From Cheilinus undulatus (Eukaryota; Chordata; Actinopteri; Labriformes; Labridae), in NCBI RefSeq assembly GCF_018320785.1, contig NC_054868.1, forward strand, positions 47,685,874-47,749,873: a stretch of DNA of 64,000 bases, given 5' to 3'. Positions 46,031 through 60,600 of this stretch are shown piece by piece (the first letter of the stretch is position 1; each line of letters starts with the position of its first letter). A program made the position numbers and the translations under genes. The notes under the pieces were generated by a model, which saw only the letters and a program-made list of their open reading frames with translations, was not told where the DNA came from and made no database searches.

Positions 46031-46818
46031 CACGTAGACTTTTCACTTCCGCAACAATGACGTAAGGGAGAGTCTGTAAAGTGCTGCTGGCTAGTCATAA
46101 AATAACTCCCGGTTTTTACAACACTATCATAGAAACCATAATAAAAGAACACTAAAGGGTTATACTTTTAAGGACTTATGTTGAAAAGCAATTTGACTTA
46201 TCAAAGTAATGAAAATCATTATTTCAAGCGAATAATGGTGTTTGTGGTTGATTATTCGTTTTTAACCTTATCTTGTTTTTTGATCCGGTCCCTAGGTTGT
46301 TATGGCGAAAGCCGTTGCTGCAACAGTTGAACACTGGATGGCGGTCGCGCGAAGAATTCAATTAATAAACTTTATTAGTACCTAGAAAAATGTACAATTT
46401 ATTTTTAAGTGCCTAATTGGTTTCTCGTTTTAGTTTTACCGTACATTTAATTAGAATATTGTTTCAATTGAATCGATTGGCTTTTATGTTCGATAATAAA
46501 CTAAAACTACTGTCATTATTTCTAATTTGTAAGCATTTAACAAAAGAACACGTGTAAAGGTCAGAAAAGACAATACGATGCGATACACTTCATTGGCTCC
46601 TTGTCTTGCTCTACTCCTTCTAAAAATACATAAACATTAAGAAAAGAAATAAATCAATTTGCCCAAAATGGCAGTTGGCATGGGGTCATTTTGGAACCTG
46701 CAGACAATTCCATAAAGAACTGCAAAAGCAAAATTGAGCACAAGAAAGCACAAATAGGCTATTTTAAAATCAAGTCTTTGTATCTTGGCTCCAGTGTCTC
46801 TACAGTCATCCTCTACAG

Positions 46819-47326
46819 CAGTGGTTCTCAACTTTCTGTCCTCAGGGCCCATCAGATCCTTAACATATTCTGACATTTTTTCAACCTTCAGAATTTATTT
46901 AACAAAAATGTTAGGCCTTATATGGAGCAAAATGTATGATTGAACGAAAGGGTAAAACGCGCATTATTATCATCTAGGGGTGGAAAAAGTGCTTGACTTC
47001 TGTCCTAAGTAAAAGTAAAAAGTATTCACTAAAAATTTACTTTCAGTACTGACTAGATACTAGGGCTGATTTTAGGATTATAACAATTTCTTTAAATTGT
47101 AATTATTTTTACTCATATATCAGATGCAACGTGAATGTTGTATTGAAGGGAATACTATTTTTTATGTAAATAAGAACAACATTTGAAAAATAGGAAATGT
47201 ACAATTTTTGAAGCATATTCCAAAAAAAATAGATGCTTAAATTTTTGCAAGATGTATAGAGCAAGTATATTTTTATTCCTTTTTGTATGACAGACTTTTG
47301 TCATACAAGTCAGTTGAGAACCACTG
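46819..47326. mobile_element. hAT-like element, CAGTGGTTCTCAACT termini
   Basis: CAGTGGTTCTCAACT at the left and AGTTGAGAACCACTG at the right are near-perfect inverted repeats. Inside are a TAGGGGTGGAAAAAGTGC piece (46976) and a TAGGGCTGATTTTAGG piece (47059) of two other families. Confidence 0.
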
Positions 47327-47405
47327 TTCTGAAGTTACACTGTAATGCATTTACTAAGTATAAGCAAAACAAACCCACACATTTAGATAAACTTATTGCA
47401 AAATC

Positions 47406-47411
47406 TTTATT
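47406..47411 (-). terminator. Possible polyadenylation signal, BFAR
   Basis: AATAAA on the minus strand about 1.1 kb after the stop. A second one lies at 47955-47960. Which is used is unknown. Confidence 0.
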
Positions 47412-48500
47412 TTTTTCTGTCATTGGAGAACATTGAAGAAAGTAATCACAGTGTATAACTATTAAGTGCAAATATAAAAAAATAAAGTCTTTGATTGGCT
47501 CGGCCAATTAAAGACTGGTTGGTTACATGAAAACTGTTCCAAACGTTCACTATGAGCAGTAAAAACATGTGCAACAAAATATTCAGCAATACCAAAAATA
47601 CAACCTGTTCATTAACAGAATTAAATTAATAATAAAAATGGTTCAGTGTCTGAAAATGTTTTCAAAGTACATGTTTTCTCTAAAATCAAAGTGCTGCATG
47701 TACAGTGAACTGAACTGGCATTAATGGAACATATTGATCATTTGCTCTCTAAGTGTTGAATTTGTTTTGGTCTTTAACCAACTGTGAAGTCTGACTTTCC
47801 CATCAGGCAGCATAACTAAAAACCTTAGCATTTGATCCATTTCACGAGGCACCAAGATCGCAGTCAAAGCCAGCTTGAACTGTGGACTGGAAGAGCACAT
47901 TAAAAGTTATATCAACTTAAATACTGAGTTAAACTTGAAAATTGCCAAGGGTTTTTTATTTTATTGGCTGTGGATTTCATGCAATAATGAAGAGCTATCA
48001 AAAAAATCTGACAAAATGAAGTTATTGGTTCCCCCTTCAGTTTGTATCTGTATAAAAGAGCTCAGAGATGTCTCGGTGCGACAAAGCAATCAGGAAACTC
48101 CATACGAGGCCACTCTTCATTACCACTAGCTTTAAATATAACTGATTTGCATAACTGCCCTTGGGACCATTGAGGCAACGTGGTATGTTAATGCACTATG
48201 CACGCAGAGAGGTATCACTGCAATTATCCCTCCTAATCAATAACAGATATCTCACCATATTTCATCTTTTTGGTTTTGTGTCTCCCACAAATAGCTCAGT
48301 GCCTTTCTTGTTCCACATGGCAACTTTCAGCAGAGACATAAAGGATGCGAGAAATCCTTCCTTCCAAGCAGCAAAAGCCAGAGTCATGTGAGTTTACTGC
48401 CAAAAATAAACACTCATCCTCTTCAACAACAGGGTTTTTTAGCTGCTTTAGTTGCTGCATACAGTGCAGCATTAATTGGGCACAGATTAGGTGTAGTTTG

Positions 48501-48693
48501 TCACAGTTCCTGTGTTTCTGGGTGCAATAGCTGCTGAACCAACAGGTCTATGTTGATGATGGGGGTGAAGTAGAGGGCCCAGTAGAAGAGGCAGTCGCAC
48601 ACAAACTGGGGGATGATAGGCCACAGGAAGACAAAGGCAAACCCTTGAGATATCATCTTCCACAAGTGGCTCCACATCCTGCGCGGCAGAGTC
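48501..48693 (-). CDS. BFAR: BFAR last exon and stop
   Basis: Acceptor CCTCAG, 63 codons after the split Arg, then TGA: TLPRRMWSHLWKMISQG, two membrane segments, LLHPETQEL. Confidence 0.
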
Positions 48694-51600
48694 CTGAGGA
48701 GGGTGAAAAATAGAGGTTAGTGTGTGGCATCTTCCCCATGGGAGGAGTGTGTCCTCTAATGTAACAGCAGCTTAACATAACAATGAAATAAATGTAAGCA
48801 ACAATTTCAGACATGTTGATGGCTGATCGATTTTGACATCAGCAAATGCATCCGCCTGTTTCCTACTCCCCTAAAACTATTTTAGACTAAAAACACTGGA
48901 AAGTTTATTCTATTCAAGTATTGTCTTAGATATGTATGCGTTTTTAACCTGCTCCTTGTCTGCAGGCTCCTTTATACTGTAGGTTCTTCAAAGTTAAAGT
49001 TACAGTGAGCCCCACTCATTGCAGTAAGATCTTTATAGACCCATTTATTCTAAACACCCAGATATCTTGCACTCAAGAGCTGCTTTTCAGTGAACTAAAG
49101 AGTACTTCCTGCCAATAAGAAAATAAAGCACACCAGTTTTTCACAGGTTCCCAGAGGTTACACCCATACTTAGGTCTGTGTCCTCATATGAGGCTTTTTG
49201 CACTGGCAGCGCTCACAACCTCAGTGTCAGAGCGCTTCCCACCAGGGTTGACTGTTAGGAGGTTATAAAAGTTGACTAGAGCTTTCCTTGGTAATCTATA
49301 ATGTTATTTTCCAAAAGCTATGTGTACTTCTTCACCTTTTTTTCAAGAAAATACCACCAAAAAAAATGAAAATAATACAACCAAATTAGGGCTGAACAAT
49401 TTGGGAAAATAATCGAATTGCATCTTTTCCCTTCCAATATTCTGATTTGATATATGATTTTTTTTTAAGTTCCTCATCTTAAGAATATATCAACAATCAA
49501 TCAATAAATCATGCTATATTATAAAAAACACAATATCTGGTTGATTAAACTAAAAACTGTTAATTTGAAGGGCATGAAGATTTTACGCCATTCTCTCTTT
49601 AATGAGAAAAACACACAAAAACCAAGGAAAGGTTTTTTTTTTTTTTTTTTTTGCAAAAATAATCTATAGAAAATGACACTGAATGTTTGCATGATGTGTA
49701 GAGCAGGACAACTCAACTGAAAAAATGGATTAAAGTGTTATTTTCTTAAAAAAAAAAAAAGCACCTTATTGCGATTTGAAAATTGCAGTAGGATAAATTG
49801 CAATTTAGTCTAAATGTAGGCTAAATTAAATGCCCACCTTAAATGAAATCCTACCCTGACATTGGCAGCAGCTGTAGACGTGGAAACTTTACCCTTGCAA
49901 GACCAAAAGGTTCAGTTCCCCTTCTTCCACTGCTATCATAAGTCCCGCCCCCTTCTTGATTTTGATTGGCCAGTGAGAAGTGACACTGAGGAGTGCAGCA
50001 CTGTTCCAAAAGTTGAACATTTTGTTTTTTCTACTGACTGGCCTAAGGCCTTTTTCTTCTATTCAGGATGCTGAATGCTAAACATCGGACTACATTGGTT
50101 TCATATTGAAAATGAACACTTTCAGCACAAAAATAGCAGCTGTGGACACAAGCCCTCCAGCTTAAAGTGGAAATACTGAAAATACTGAAAATACTTGAAT
50201 GTACTAATGTAGATCTTTTGCACTGATACAATGTTGCATATCTATTTTCAAATACATGCATTACTTCCAACTGTTTTTAAAGCCAGAAAATCCTTTATTT
50301 TTATAGTTGTAGTGATGTGTCTTGTCATGTTGGTGGCGATAACAGACCATAAAACAACCCTATTTAAATTTGGTTTTCACATTGAGTTGAAAATAATATC
50401 CTGGCTTATTACTTCACAGAGAAAAGTGGAGAGATGCAAACATGAGCGAGTATGAACATATGGACAGGGACCTTTTGATGCTTACTTTACAGCTGTCTTG
50501 TTACTGCCTTCGATTGTCTGCTGTTATCTGAGGCAGCCTTTCAAAAAGAGTCCTTCCTTTGAGACTGAATCAATATCTTCTTCTTTTCTTAAATTATTTC
50601 GCTATTATCTCTTTAACACTGAAGGTTCCTCTCTGAGCCCAGTCACACAAAGGAGTGGGGCAGACCCACAGACTGGTAGGTCAAGGACAGGCTGCATTGT
50701 TGTAAATGCTGTACATTTGTCATATGGACGAGCTACGCAAAAAAGAATGATCAAAATCATATAAAGTTGGCTAGAAAACATAGACTGGATACAAGCATTT
50801 TTAGTTTTTTAGTCTTCTAAAATCTAATAGCCCTCAGACTTTAAAGACTTTTTGAGGCATTAAATTTCAAATCTCCAATTTAAGACTTTTTAAGGATCTG
50901 CAGGAACCCTGCCACACGTTGATGTTTTAAATAATCAAAATAGTGAGAGATTTATGACTTCTGAAAGACATTTTTTAAAGAAACCCAGAGACAGCTACAC
51001 AGCTGAAAGTTTCTTCAATTATTCAACAACTGCCCAAGAAACAGTACCAATACCAGAAATGTTCTGTATTCATGTCATGAACGTCTTAACAGCCAGGATG
51101 CAGTAAATCCTTACTGCATGGTGGGTTTTTATCTTTAAAGAGTGAACTATGCTTATGTTCTTGTTCTGAGTTCAGAGTTAAAGCATTCAGTTTACTTCAG
51201 AAATAAATCTAACTGCATTCAAACTCAACACAGCTCATACTTTACCACTTTCCTTGACATCCTCTGGTAGCAGACGTTACATATTGCACGCTTAGCTAAT
51301 CAAATGTTTTCAGTGCTTCAAAGCATTTGTCCCAAAGTCCATCTACTTTGAAAAATTATCTCTCAGCAACCTAAGTTAAGAAGTTCCTGCAGTGAAAATG
51401 CAGCTTATGTAGTTGTGTTGAATAAAGTGCACCAAACCTTCCTAACAAATGTACCTGATGCTGGCTGTGGTCAACAGTCTCCACAGGGTGTAGCTGTCCA
51501 CCATGGAAAGCAGCACGGCGTACACAATTATATAGCGAGATGTCCAGTAGTGGACAGCCAGCCAGTCCCATGCAAACTCTGCTATCAGCTGGTATGGAAG

Positions 51601-54600
51601 CAGGAAATACTTTACGAGGAACTCCGCCTTCTGTTGCCAATTAGGCTCCAACTACGAGCACAGGAACAACAATGACAAACATTTTTTTTTACATAAAGAT
51701 GTAAATTCATAAGATAAAGAATATTTACATACAGCTTGATAATCAATGCTAAATTAACCAATTTAAATGAACAGATACAGTAAAACTTTTTAATTTCTCT
51801 TTTTTATGGTGGCTACAAGTGCAAAGAAGGGCATAAATAAAACTGACCTTAATCAGCTGCTCAGTTTTTATGCAGAAGCCAATAAAGACATCAATAGTTT
51901 AATTCATTCTGCAGTGCATGCCTTTTTGATGCCTATCATCTTGATTCCTTTTTGCTGGAAAATTCACATAATCTTGCAAATTTGAGAAACAAGAGTTGAA
52001 GATTGTAGTTTTTGAAGTGGCACCTGTGAGTTGAGGAAGCTGCTTTCCATTGGCTGCTCACCAGCCGGACAGCAAGTGTGCAGGAAGGGAAGGAAGGTTT
52101 CAGAGTAGTCAAATAAGTACAAGTAGAAAAGAGTGAGTCGAGGGGAGTGCTTCATTGCATACAGAAGGAACAGAGACTTCCCTGCATTAGCGGCCTAGGA
52201 GAAAATGAGAAAATGACAAGTGTCAGTATGTTATACATCAAAAAATGTAGCAATTATCTGTCAAACACTTTACAATGGATATTTTTCTAAATCATGGGAC
52301 TGCAATACAACAACCGATAAAAAAGACTTTCAAGTACCTATTGTTTACTTCATCTTCCTCATATTTATCTGGAAATACAAGCAAGTGCTCAACAGCAGTG
52401 GCCTTACTAAATTAAAGATAAGTTTTAGGGATTGGGGTAAAGATACCCCCCCCCCCAAAAAAATCAGGATGTAAACAGTTTTATCAGGATTAACTTGTCA
52501 AAAAAGGGACAGAAGTGTAAAAAAAGTGTGAGATGGCATCACAAATACAAGCAATTTTGCATCTATGATCAATGCTTCAGGCTCTTTAAGAGTGCATTTT
52601 TCCCTGCCTGATAATTAAACAAAATATCTGTCTGCTTGACATGTTTTTTGCCAATCAGGACACAGCGCATTGGTGTCAAACTCAGTGATGGTTAACATGG
52701 CAGCCTTAGAAATATGTAGCCAAAATATCTCAATCATCCCCTTGTGGCTGGCTGCAGTAAAGGTGAAAGGAACTGACCTCACTGTTAAAGACCTGTAAGG
52801 TAAAATCAAACCTTGTGTCTTAACACACTAGATATGTTGGAATATGGTTGCTGTAAACATGTGAAAACACTGAGATCTACATGTGACTGAATTTTGGACT
52901 GAGACAGAAAGTTTTTCATCCATTTTCTGGCTTGGTTTAATGTGGGCAGGGCCAATATGTAGGCTCATGATGTAACCAGCTCACAGTGGGGAATGACCAG
53001 TCCCCCTAACACTACAATATAACACAGAGCAGTTCATCTCAGTAGTCTGTTGTTAGCTGATGTCACTGCCTTTGTTGAAAGTTAACAGTCAGTTAAATGC
53101 AGTTTTTCTGTTCATTGTGAGGTAAATTTGCCAAATCTATCAGCCACAGTGGTCTATGGATCATTTAAAGTATCATAACAGAGATTTGAGCCAGAAAACT
53201 GACTTTGTTTCTTTTTCTAAGTGCAACAAAAGGTCAAGGGGCAAACTAATACCGTGAGCGCTTTCCTTAATTCAAATTGTAGCATTTTTTTAATCTGAGA
53301 GGATGTTTTCTCTTGAGTGGGCATGGCTTTAGTTCATTCAACAGACATGCCCACATAATCCTGGAGCAGATTTTACTGCCTCATTTTTCATGATTTTGAA
53401 GCATAATTTTATGAACCTAGAGATGTTTTATTTGACTGAAATTTGACCTGTAGATTCATAACATAGTGGCCTATCATACAAAAAACCTAAATACAGATTT
53501 ATTTTCACTTTACAGGGTCTTTTTAAAGGCTATAGATTATGTACATTTTGGAAAATTAGGAAAATCAAAATGTTACACAACAACATGTCAGGCTAAAAAA
53601 CATATTTTATTTAATGTCAAGGTTTGCCCCCCACAGTGTCAATCATAAAAAGCTTCTCTTGTACAAATAATGTGATGACCTCTGACCACAGCTTCACAAA
53701 ATAACTGCAAAGAGAGGATTTATAAATCTACACTGTAAGGATAGATATACTATTGATACTTTATAACTGGAAGTGTAAAACATATTCAAATCTTTACCTT
53801 GTATTCCCAGAGGTTCTGTGGAGGTTTAACTCCCAGAGTTTTAACTCTGTCCAGTTCAGCCAGAACAGCACGTCTGTGAGCCTGGTTCTCGATGCTGTAA
53901 GGAGGTTTCAACAACTCTTCTTCCTCCAGCATCAACAGCAGCCTTAAACAAAGAGACAATAAGAATTATGAGCATACTGATCCACAACATGCACCACTTT
54001 GCTCTGCTCTTTCATATCAGTGGTCAGTGCATGTCACAACCTCTTCTTTTTTGCAATAATGATATAATTTATTTAAGTTTTAATTATATAGAGACCTGTT
54101 CAAATGTTTAAATAAATTGCAAATTAGTTGAAAAGTTCAAAACAGCTTAACATCACATAACATTACTCACAGTTCAGTAAACAACAAAACTTAACAGCAC
54201 AATCACACATTTAAAGCTTTTTTTTGTTAGAAAAAAACTGAGTCTCTACAGTCATTTAATATGTAGAGAATGTGAATCTCCTATCAAGTTGTTTATAAGG
54301 TGAGACTTAACCTAAAGTGAAATGCAACAGTGGTTTTGGGATGAAAAGTGGAATCATTTTCTTGCAATGTGCTATAAACCGTCATGTGTTGTCAAAGCCA
54401 AACTACTGGCCAGTTTCATGTTGATGGCAGAAAGCTTGGACCTCCTTGTTTTTGCGTTTAGTGCTTAGTTTTTTACTCAGTACTTGATGCTTTTTAAAGT
54501 GTAGTGAAGTACAATACTTCTCCCAAAATGTACATAAGAAAAAGTACAATTACTGGTTTTAAAAAGTACTCATAAAAAGTAAAGTACACAAAAAAGCTAC

Positions 54601-57600
54601 TCAATTACAGTAATTTGAATAATTCAATTATTTGCTTTACAACCCTGAGAAGGAAATATGTGAACATCAAATCAGGAAGAAATCGGGCAGTTTTTAGGTG
54701 TGCAGTTTGAAAACAGCTTAAGATGAATGGTTTAAGGTAAGACTTGTATGGTTTTATCCACCGACATTAAAATGAGGACAAAGATAGACATGCCCGGATT
54801 AAATCATATTCTATCAGTGCTTTTATGTATCAAAGCTTGTTGCACCCTCATTTTCAGATTTATGCTACTATTGATTGATCGCTTTGAACTATTTTTTTGT
54901 ATTCAATCTGCATTGTCATAAGTGTATCTATTGATATGGAGATTTCTAGCTACGCGCTCCCTGGAAAGTCTGAGCATGCTCTTTGACTAACCCAGAGAGC
55001 ATCTTTTGAGCAGGGCCTTCTCCACCAAGTGAAACAATATATCCATTCAGAAATAAAATGGTTAAATGAGTGACGTCAGTGTTCCTGAACTAATGACTTT
55101 ATGGTCGTTTACACCAGTGTCTTCCAATCATTTTATCTCTGTGCCCCCTTAATGTAACTGGTGCCCCCCAGGACCCAGGAGATAAGAAAAAGTGAGACAT
55201 TGCCATCAAAAATCAACACTGACAAAGCCCTAAAAAGGCCTATGCATGCTTTTCTTATCAAAGGACCTTTGTATAACCCAATTAATAACTGCTTTATCAT
55301 GGTTTTAGTCAATATTTACGAATCTAATTTTGGCAGCCTCAGAGAGGACAAAGCCTCGTGCCCCCCTAAGATCTTAGGCGTCCCCACTGGGGGGTCCCAG
55401 GGAGATGCCTAAACCATTGGTTCTCAACCAGCAGTTCATACCTCCGACAATCCAGGGGACTCGGTTTGGCTGGGTTCAGATTGCAACATTGTTGTCTTTC
55501 CTGTGGTTTGGTTCCCTTTCACATTGCACTTGGTCAGACGAACCAAATTGTCTGGACCAGCAGTTATTCATTTGTGGCACTGTCATCCCAAACAAAGACC
55601 AGTGAAGAAGAAAACAAAATGTAGAAGAAGACAAAACCAGAGATCCATCTCCTTCTGTGTTTTTTTTTTCTCCATATGAAGAATGGAATGGCACTGAATT
55701 TATGCTGTCTCAGGATTTCTGCTTTTGCTGTGGGTTTTTAAGAGCAGACAGCAAGACAGCGAGACAGCGAGCTTTCCCGCATGTCATTCTTTACATGGGA
55801 GGAATGAATCAATGCTGAAGAAAAAGGCAAGCCAACTTGTGGGCGAGAGACTACAACAGGTTGCCATGGTTACATGGATGCTAATCAAGGCACTGACATG
55901 TATTTGAGCGTATTCGCATAAATCATTATGCTTTATGCCACTTCCTGCCTTTGGTTCACCAGCTGGTCTGCTTTACTTTCACACCTCAAATGGACCAGGG
56001 TTCGTTTGGAAGTGAACTGAGAGCTCTGTTTTTAAGCAGACCAGAGTTCGAATGAGCTTTCACACCACTCCAAACAGACCCGACTCTCCGGGTGTAAATT
56101 CAACCTAATTCTCTATGTCAAATCTTTAACTAAAGATTACTAACATATCTACCTCCCATTGACGCTCTCCTGCTGAAAGGCTTCTCTGTAGTTCTGAGCC
56201 CAGGGTCCCAAGTTTTCCAGCCATGAGCTGACCTCTTCTGTCGTCCAGCGGGCCACAGGTTTAGTGATCAAAGGGTCATGCTGCTCAATCATGCCGCTAC
56301 CCCAGTGATACACCAGCACTACCACCTGGGAACGAGATTGTCAAAACTTTTATTACTTCAATACTTTTCACTACCACATGTTTGAAACAATACAATCTGT
56401 AATTTTTTAGTGAGTAACAGAATCAAAAAGCACCAAAATGTTTAGGATTAGAGATTTTCAATCATAATTTTGCCCAAAGGTTGTATGCCCATAGATTTAG
56501 TAGGTTTTTTATTTTTTCAACCATAAAGCTAAACACATTTTTCAGTTAGTTCAAAATAAACTGATTCTCTGCACACAGACCCAAAATACTTTAATTGAAT
56601 CATGAGATCATTCAATGAACTCAAAGCAGAAACACAATTATACTGTAATCTAGTTACCTGCTCCCTGCAGACTCACACACACATGCACTCACACAAATTT
56701 CTGCTACGTGGCAAGACAAACACTGACGTTGCTCCCAAGTGACACATGGACAAAACAAACACAGTCTGCACGATATGAACAGCTGACCTCTCCATTCACT
56801 ACACAGGTAACATGTAAATATTACATAACAATAGCAGAAAACTCCATGTATGTTTGGGTTCTTGTATATTTTGATCAGTTCTTGGCCAAAGCATTTAATT
56901 TTAATACTTAGATAAAATCTTCAGTGCAAGTTAGAACTGCACAATTAAGTGCAATTTTCTATCATCTTACATGAGCTATCATAAAACACACTTCATAAAA
57001 ATGTGAAACTATGGCAGCAAGTAAAAAAAAAAAAAAAAAAAAAAAAAAGCAGGATTGTTTCCCTTAAATCTAGTCATATGAAACAAGTTAGCTATCCGCT
57101 TCCTCTAGTTATACTATAGCTTGATTGATTTTAGATTCACAAGAAACTTGTTGCAGGGATCTACACGTAGCTACATATATTGGCAGGTCCAAAGGCATTT
57201 AATACATTCTTATAAAGTTAATATGGAAACATGCTGTGACTTCTTTATTGTGGTTTCATACTTACAGCTACCCAAGTGAGAGCAAAAAGGACTCCAGAAA
57301 AGAAGAAGCCTGCTCCTTTGTTTTTGTCAATTCTTGCCCTGCTCTTATTGTCACCATACCTGAAAAACATGCAGATATTCAAATAAAGCCAACTTTATTT
57401 GCTTCAAACCTAAAAAGTATCAGGAAAAGGTCAGCAGGTCAGGCACAAGGGAAGTTTGTGTGAAAACACTGTTATTAAAGAGGAGTTCTGTAAATCCCCG
57501 TTTTTTGACAACATTTTTAAATAAAAGATGTAGTTTAAGCGCAAGCTGCAATCTCACCTTAGTCAGCTTTAGTTGGGGCTAAAGACTTGATTTGAAATTA

Positions 57601-60600
57601 AAGGAAAAATTACAAGATAGAGAGTTACAAAAATGATGCTTATCTAAACTCAGTTGCCATTTCAAGCTTACATCTCAGCAGCTGGTTGAGCTGCGATGAT
57701 GGGGAATGCAGATGCAAGATTCACGTCAAGGAAGAGTGATGCATGGAGTAAGAAATATATCTTTGGGTTTTATGCATTACTTTTGATCCCTGTTGTTATT
57801 AGATGTGGATCATCAGCCTAGAAATGTCACAGCACTGAAATTCTTTATCAGTGAAGTGCTCTTAAGCCCAGTACAGATCAAGATTTATGACACAACAAGA
57901 TAATCTATGACTGTCTCAAGGGGACAACTGCAGCAATGTGAAGTGAGCTGTTGCAGCTCAACTTTATTAAGTCACCAACAGCTGGTTTTAGAACATAAGG
58001 CCCTGTCCACATGGAGACGAAAATGATATATTGCCGTTTCGTTTTGAAAAAGTTTTCCGTAAAGACCAAATCATTTCAGGAAATATCTGCGTAAGCATGA
58101 AACCACTGTAAACGACTGAAAACGCTGTAGTGCATATGCCAAGCCTGTACGTGGTGCTGTGTTGCTGCCACGGAAATGCACCAAAAGAGAAGAAGAACAT
58201 CACAGAAAACTGATACAAACTTTCTTCTAGTTGCCCTTCTGGTTGTTCTCCACGTTGGATTTAAGAACATATGGTGTGTGCGTTTCGCGGTGGTGGTAAA
58301 GGAGCATCAGATTTTTCTGTAAAAGCCATAACAAGCTCAGTAGCTTCTGCAGCACGAACACAACCGTGTAGTCTGCTATTATTGTTTTGGCCAGACCCGT
58401 GCAGGCGCCTTAAGGGAGCTACAGAGAAGCCCAGAGAGGAAGTCAGCTGGAAGTCAGCCCTGTCTTGACAACACTGGCCTTGAAGGGGACAAATTTTATC
58501 AGAGCTCCCTAGAAACATGCCTGTAAAGTTTGTTTTTGAAAAAGACACACTAGTATAGCATGTTTGTATGTCTAAAAACTCTCTGTTTCAGCCCTGCTCA
58601 GAACAAGCTGTTTCTGTGTCTGTAGCTTTAAATGTTACTGAGCTGTCTGACTCCGCCCCTTTCAGGAAATGGATGTAGCTTAATGGATGTGGCTCTCTTG
58701 ATCCTCCTCTCAGCTGAGGATCAGAAGAGGAGGGAGGAACTTTCTTCCAGGCTGGGAGGGCCAACTGAACCTGGGGGTGGGGCTAACTCCCTACATGACA
58801 TCATGGGTGGACATTCTGAGAACGGCTTGTTTCAGCACACATTTTCTGAAAGGTGGCAGAAGGGGGGAAATTTTTCTGGTACTTGAGGGGATTGTGGACA
58901 GGCCAGGGGAACATATTTTTGTTAGAAAAGCCTGAAAAAGTGACTTTCCATAATATGCACCTTTTAAAGCCTTAGCAGTATGTGTTTACCCTGCTTTTTA
59001 CATCAATTCAGATGCACATGTTTGAGTTATCTGACTCACTTCAACACCAGGTAATGTTCAGCCTTATTGTGCATTGTCACACAGTGTACAGAGAGACCAT
59101 AACAGCCTGACCAGGTGCTCCAGAGTGGTTGGATGGATTTCTGGTATGTTTGATACTTTGGCAGTATGAGAACCACATGCCGATTCCCCAACTTTGTGGT
59201 ATTTTTTTCCTTTATGAACTCTCATACAACATCTGAAATTACCATTACAACAGCAGACACAATGTCTTTTTGACATGCCTTTCCAAACTATTATAAAGGA
59301 ACTAAATGAGCAGAAAACAAGCCTACCTCTGGACCTCCAGCTGACAGAATATTTATAGTCATTAGCTGCTTGTTGTGCTTGCTGGTGATGCTGTTTATTA
59401 TGTGTGTTAGACAGATGGTGACAGTGGTTTTGTCGCTATTTGTAGATATTTAAAGCACAAAAACAAGACAAAAGATCTGATTTCAGCCTCTGTGTGTGAG
59501 AGTTTTTAAAGGAAACTCACTGATATTGCCCGTCCCAAGTTCACTACACTGTGAGAACTTAGGTCGTGCATGACCATCAGATCACTTTAATCGTGCTTGA
59601 TGGTCATGTATGTTAAAGGATTCAGTTGTACAGTGTGATATTCCACCATGACTGTAAGAGTCGGCTCGAAATCACTCAGTGCCTGTCCAGCTCTAGAGGC
59701 AACACAAACACCTTGAAATGACAAAACTGTTGTAGGAGCAATCAGGAGAAATTGAAAAAAAATTGAATATATCCCATCTTAAGCCATAAACTCAAAGCAC
59801 ACATGTATGTAAGCCACGTGGCTATTCCATTAAAGCACCCACAGGCAGCTATAAAGCCTAGATCCACTTGTTTTAGCTTCTCTAGCAAAAGGAGAATTGC
59901 AACCAATGATAGTAACTTACTGTCACTGCCCTTATTCATACATATGCCACCAGTTATGAAGCTACGATAGGCATAACAAGTGGAAATGAAAACAATTAAC
60001 ACTCTTTTCTCCTTCATCAGCTGTGCATTTAAGCCTGATTTGCAGCTAATGAAGGAAAGGAGTGTTCACAGGCTAAAATTTCTGTTAAAACTAGGGGCAG
60101 ACCATGGATTAAACTACTTCATACAAACCCTAATGCTGAAGTTTTAACTAACCAGACAATGTCACATTCATTTAATTTGCAAAGAGGTACTCGTCAGGGA
60201 TGTGCTCTCAGCCCATTTTTTTTTGTAGGGCTGTATTCAACCAAAGAAAACCTTGGTCGACTAAAATTGCACCAGATCATCAATTAATCGATTGGTCGTG
60301 GGACGGATTTTCCGGGTATTTAACCTGTAATTAATTACCCTTGAAGGCACAAGTAAATAATATTTGAATTGTTATTTTCATAGTTTTTTTTGTAAATTAT
60401 ATCTGTAACACCAGATGACTGAAAAAAATAAATACACATGACGTCGCCCTTCTCACCCCTGCAAAAAATGGATTCTTCCAATTAAAGTAGCATGTCCGAT
60501 TGTTCGACCGATTGGATTTTGGTCGGACATGAGGTCATTGACCAATTAATCAACAAATGGACTTGAGGCTGTCAGCCCTAGTTTTTTGCACTCGCATTAG

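Larger units (their letters stand above)
45858..48500. other. Intergenic interval between TXNDC11 and BFAR
   Basis: From the TXNDC11 5' end to the BFAR stop. It holds nested hAT-like elements (46819-47326) and the likely BFAR 3' UTR. The small ORFs here are not supported. Confidence 0.

Noticed and set aside
46637-46876. Minus-strand ORF of 79 codons with a hydrophobic stretch, considered as stannin (SNN), which neighbours TXNDC11 in human
   Set aside because: The sequence does not resemble stannin, and its 5' part overlaps a hAT-like terminus.
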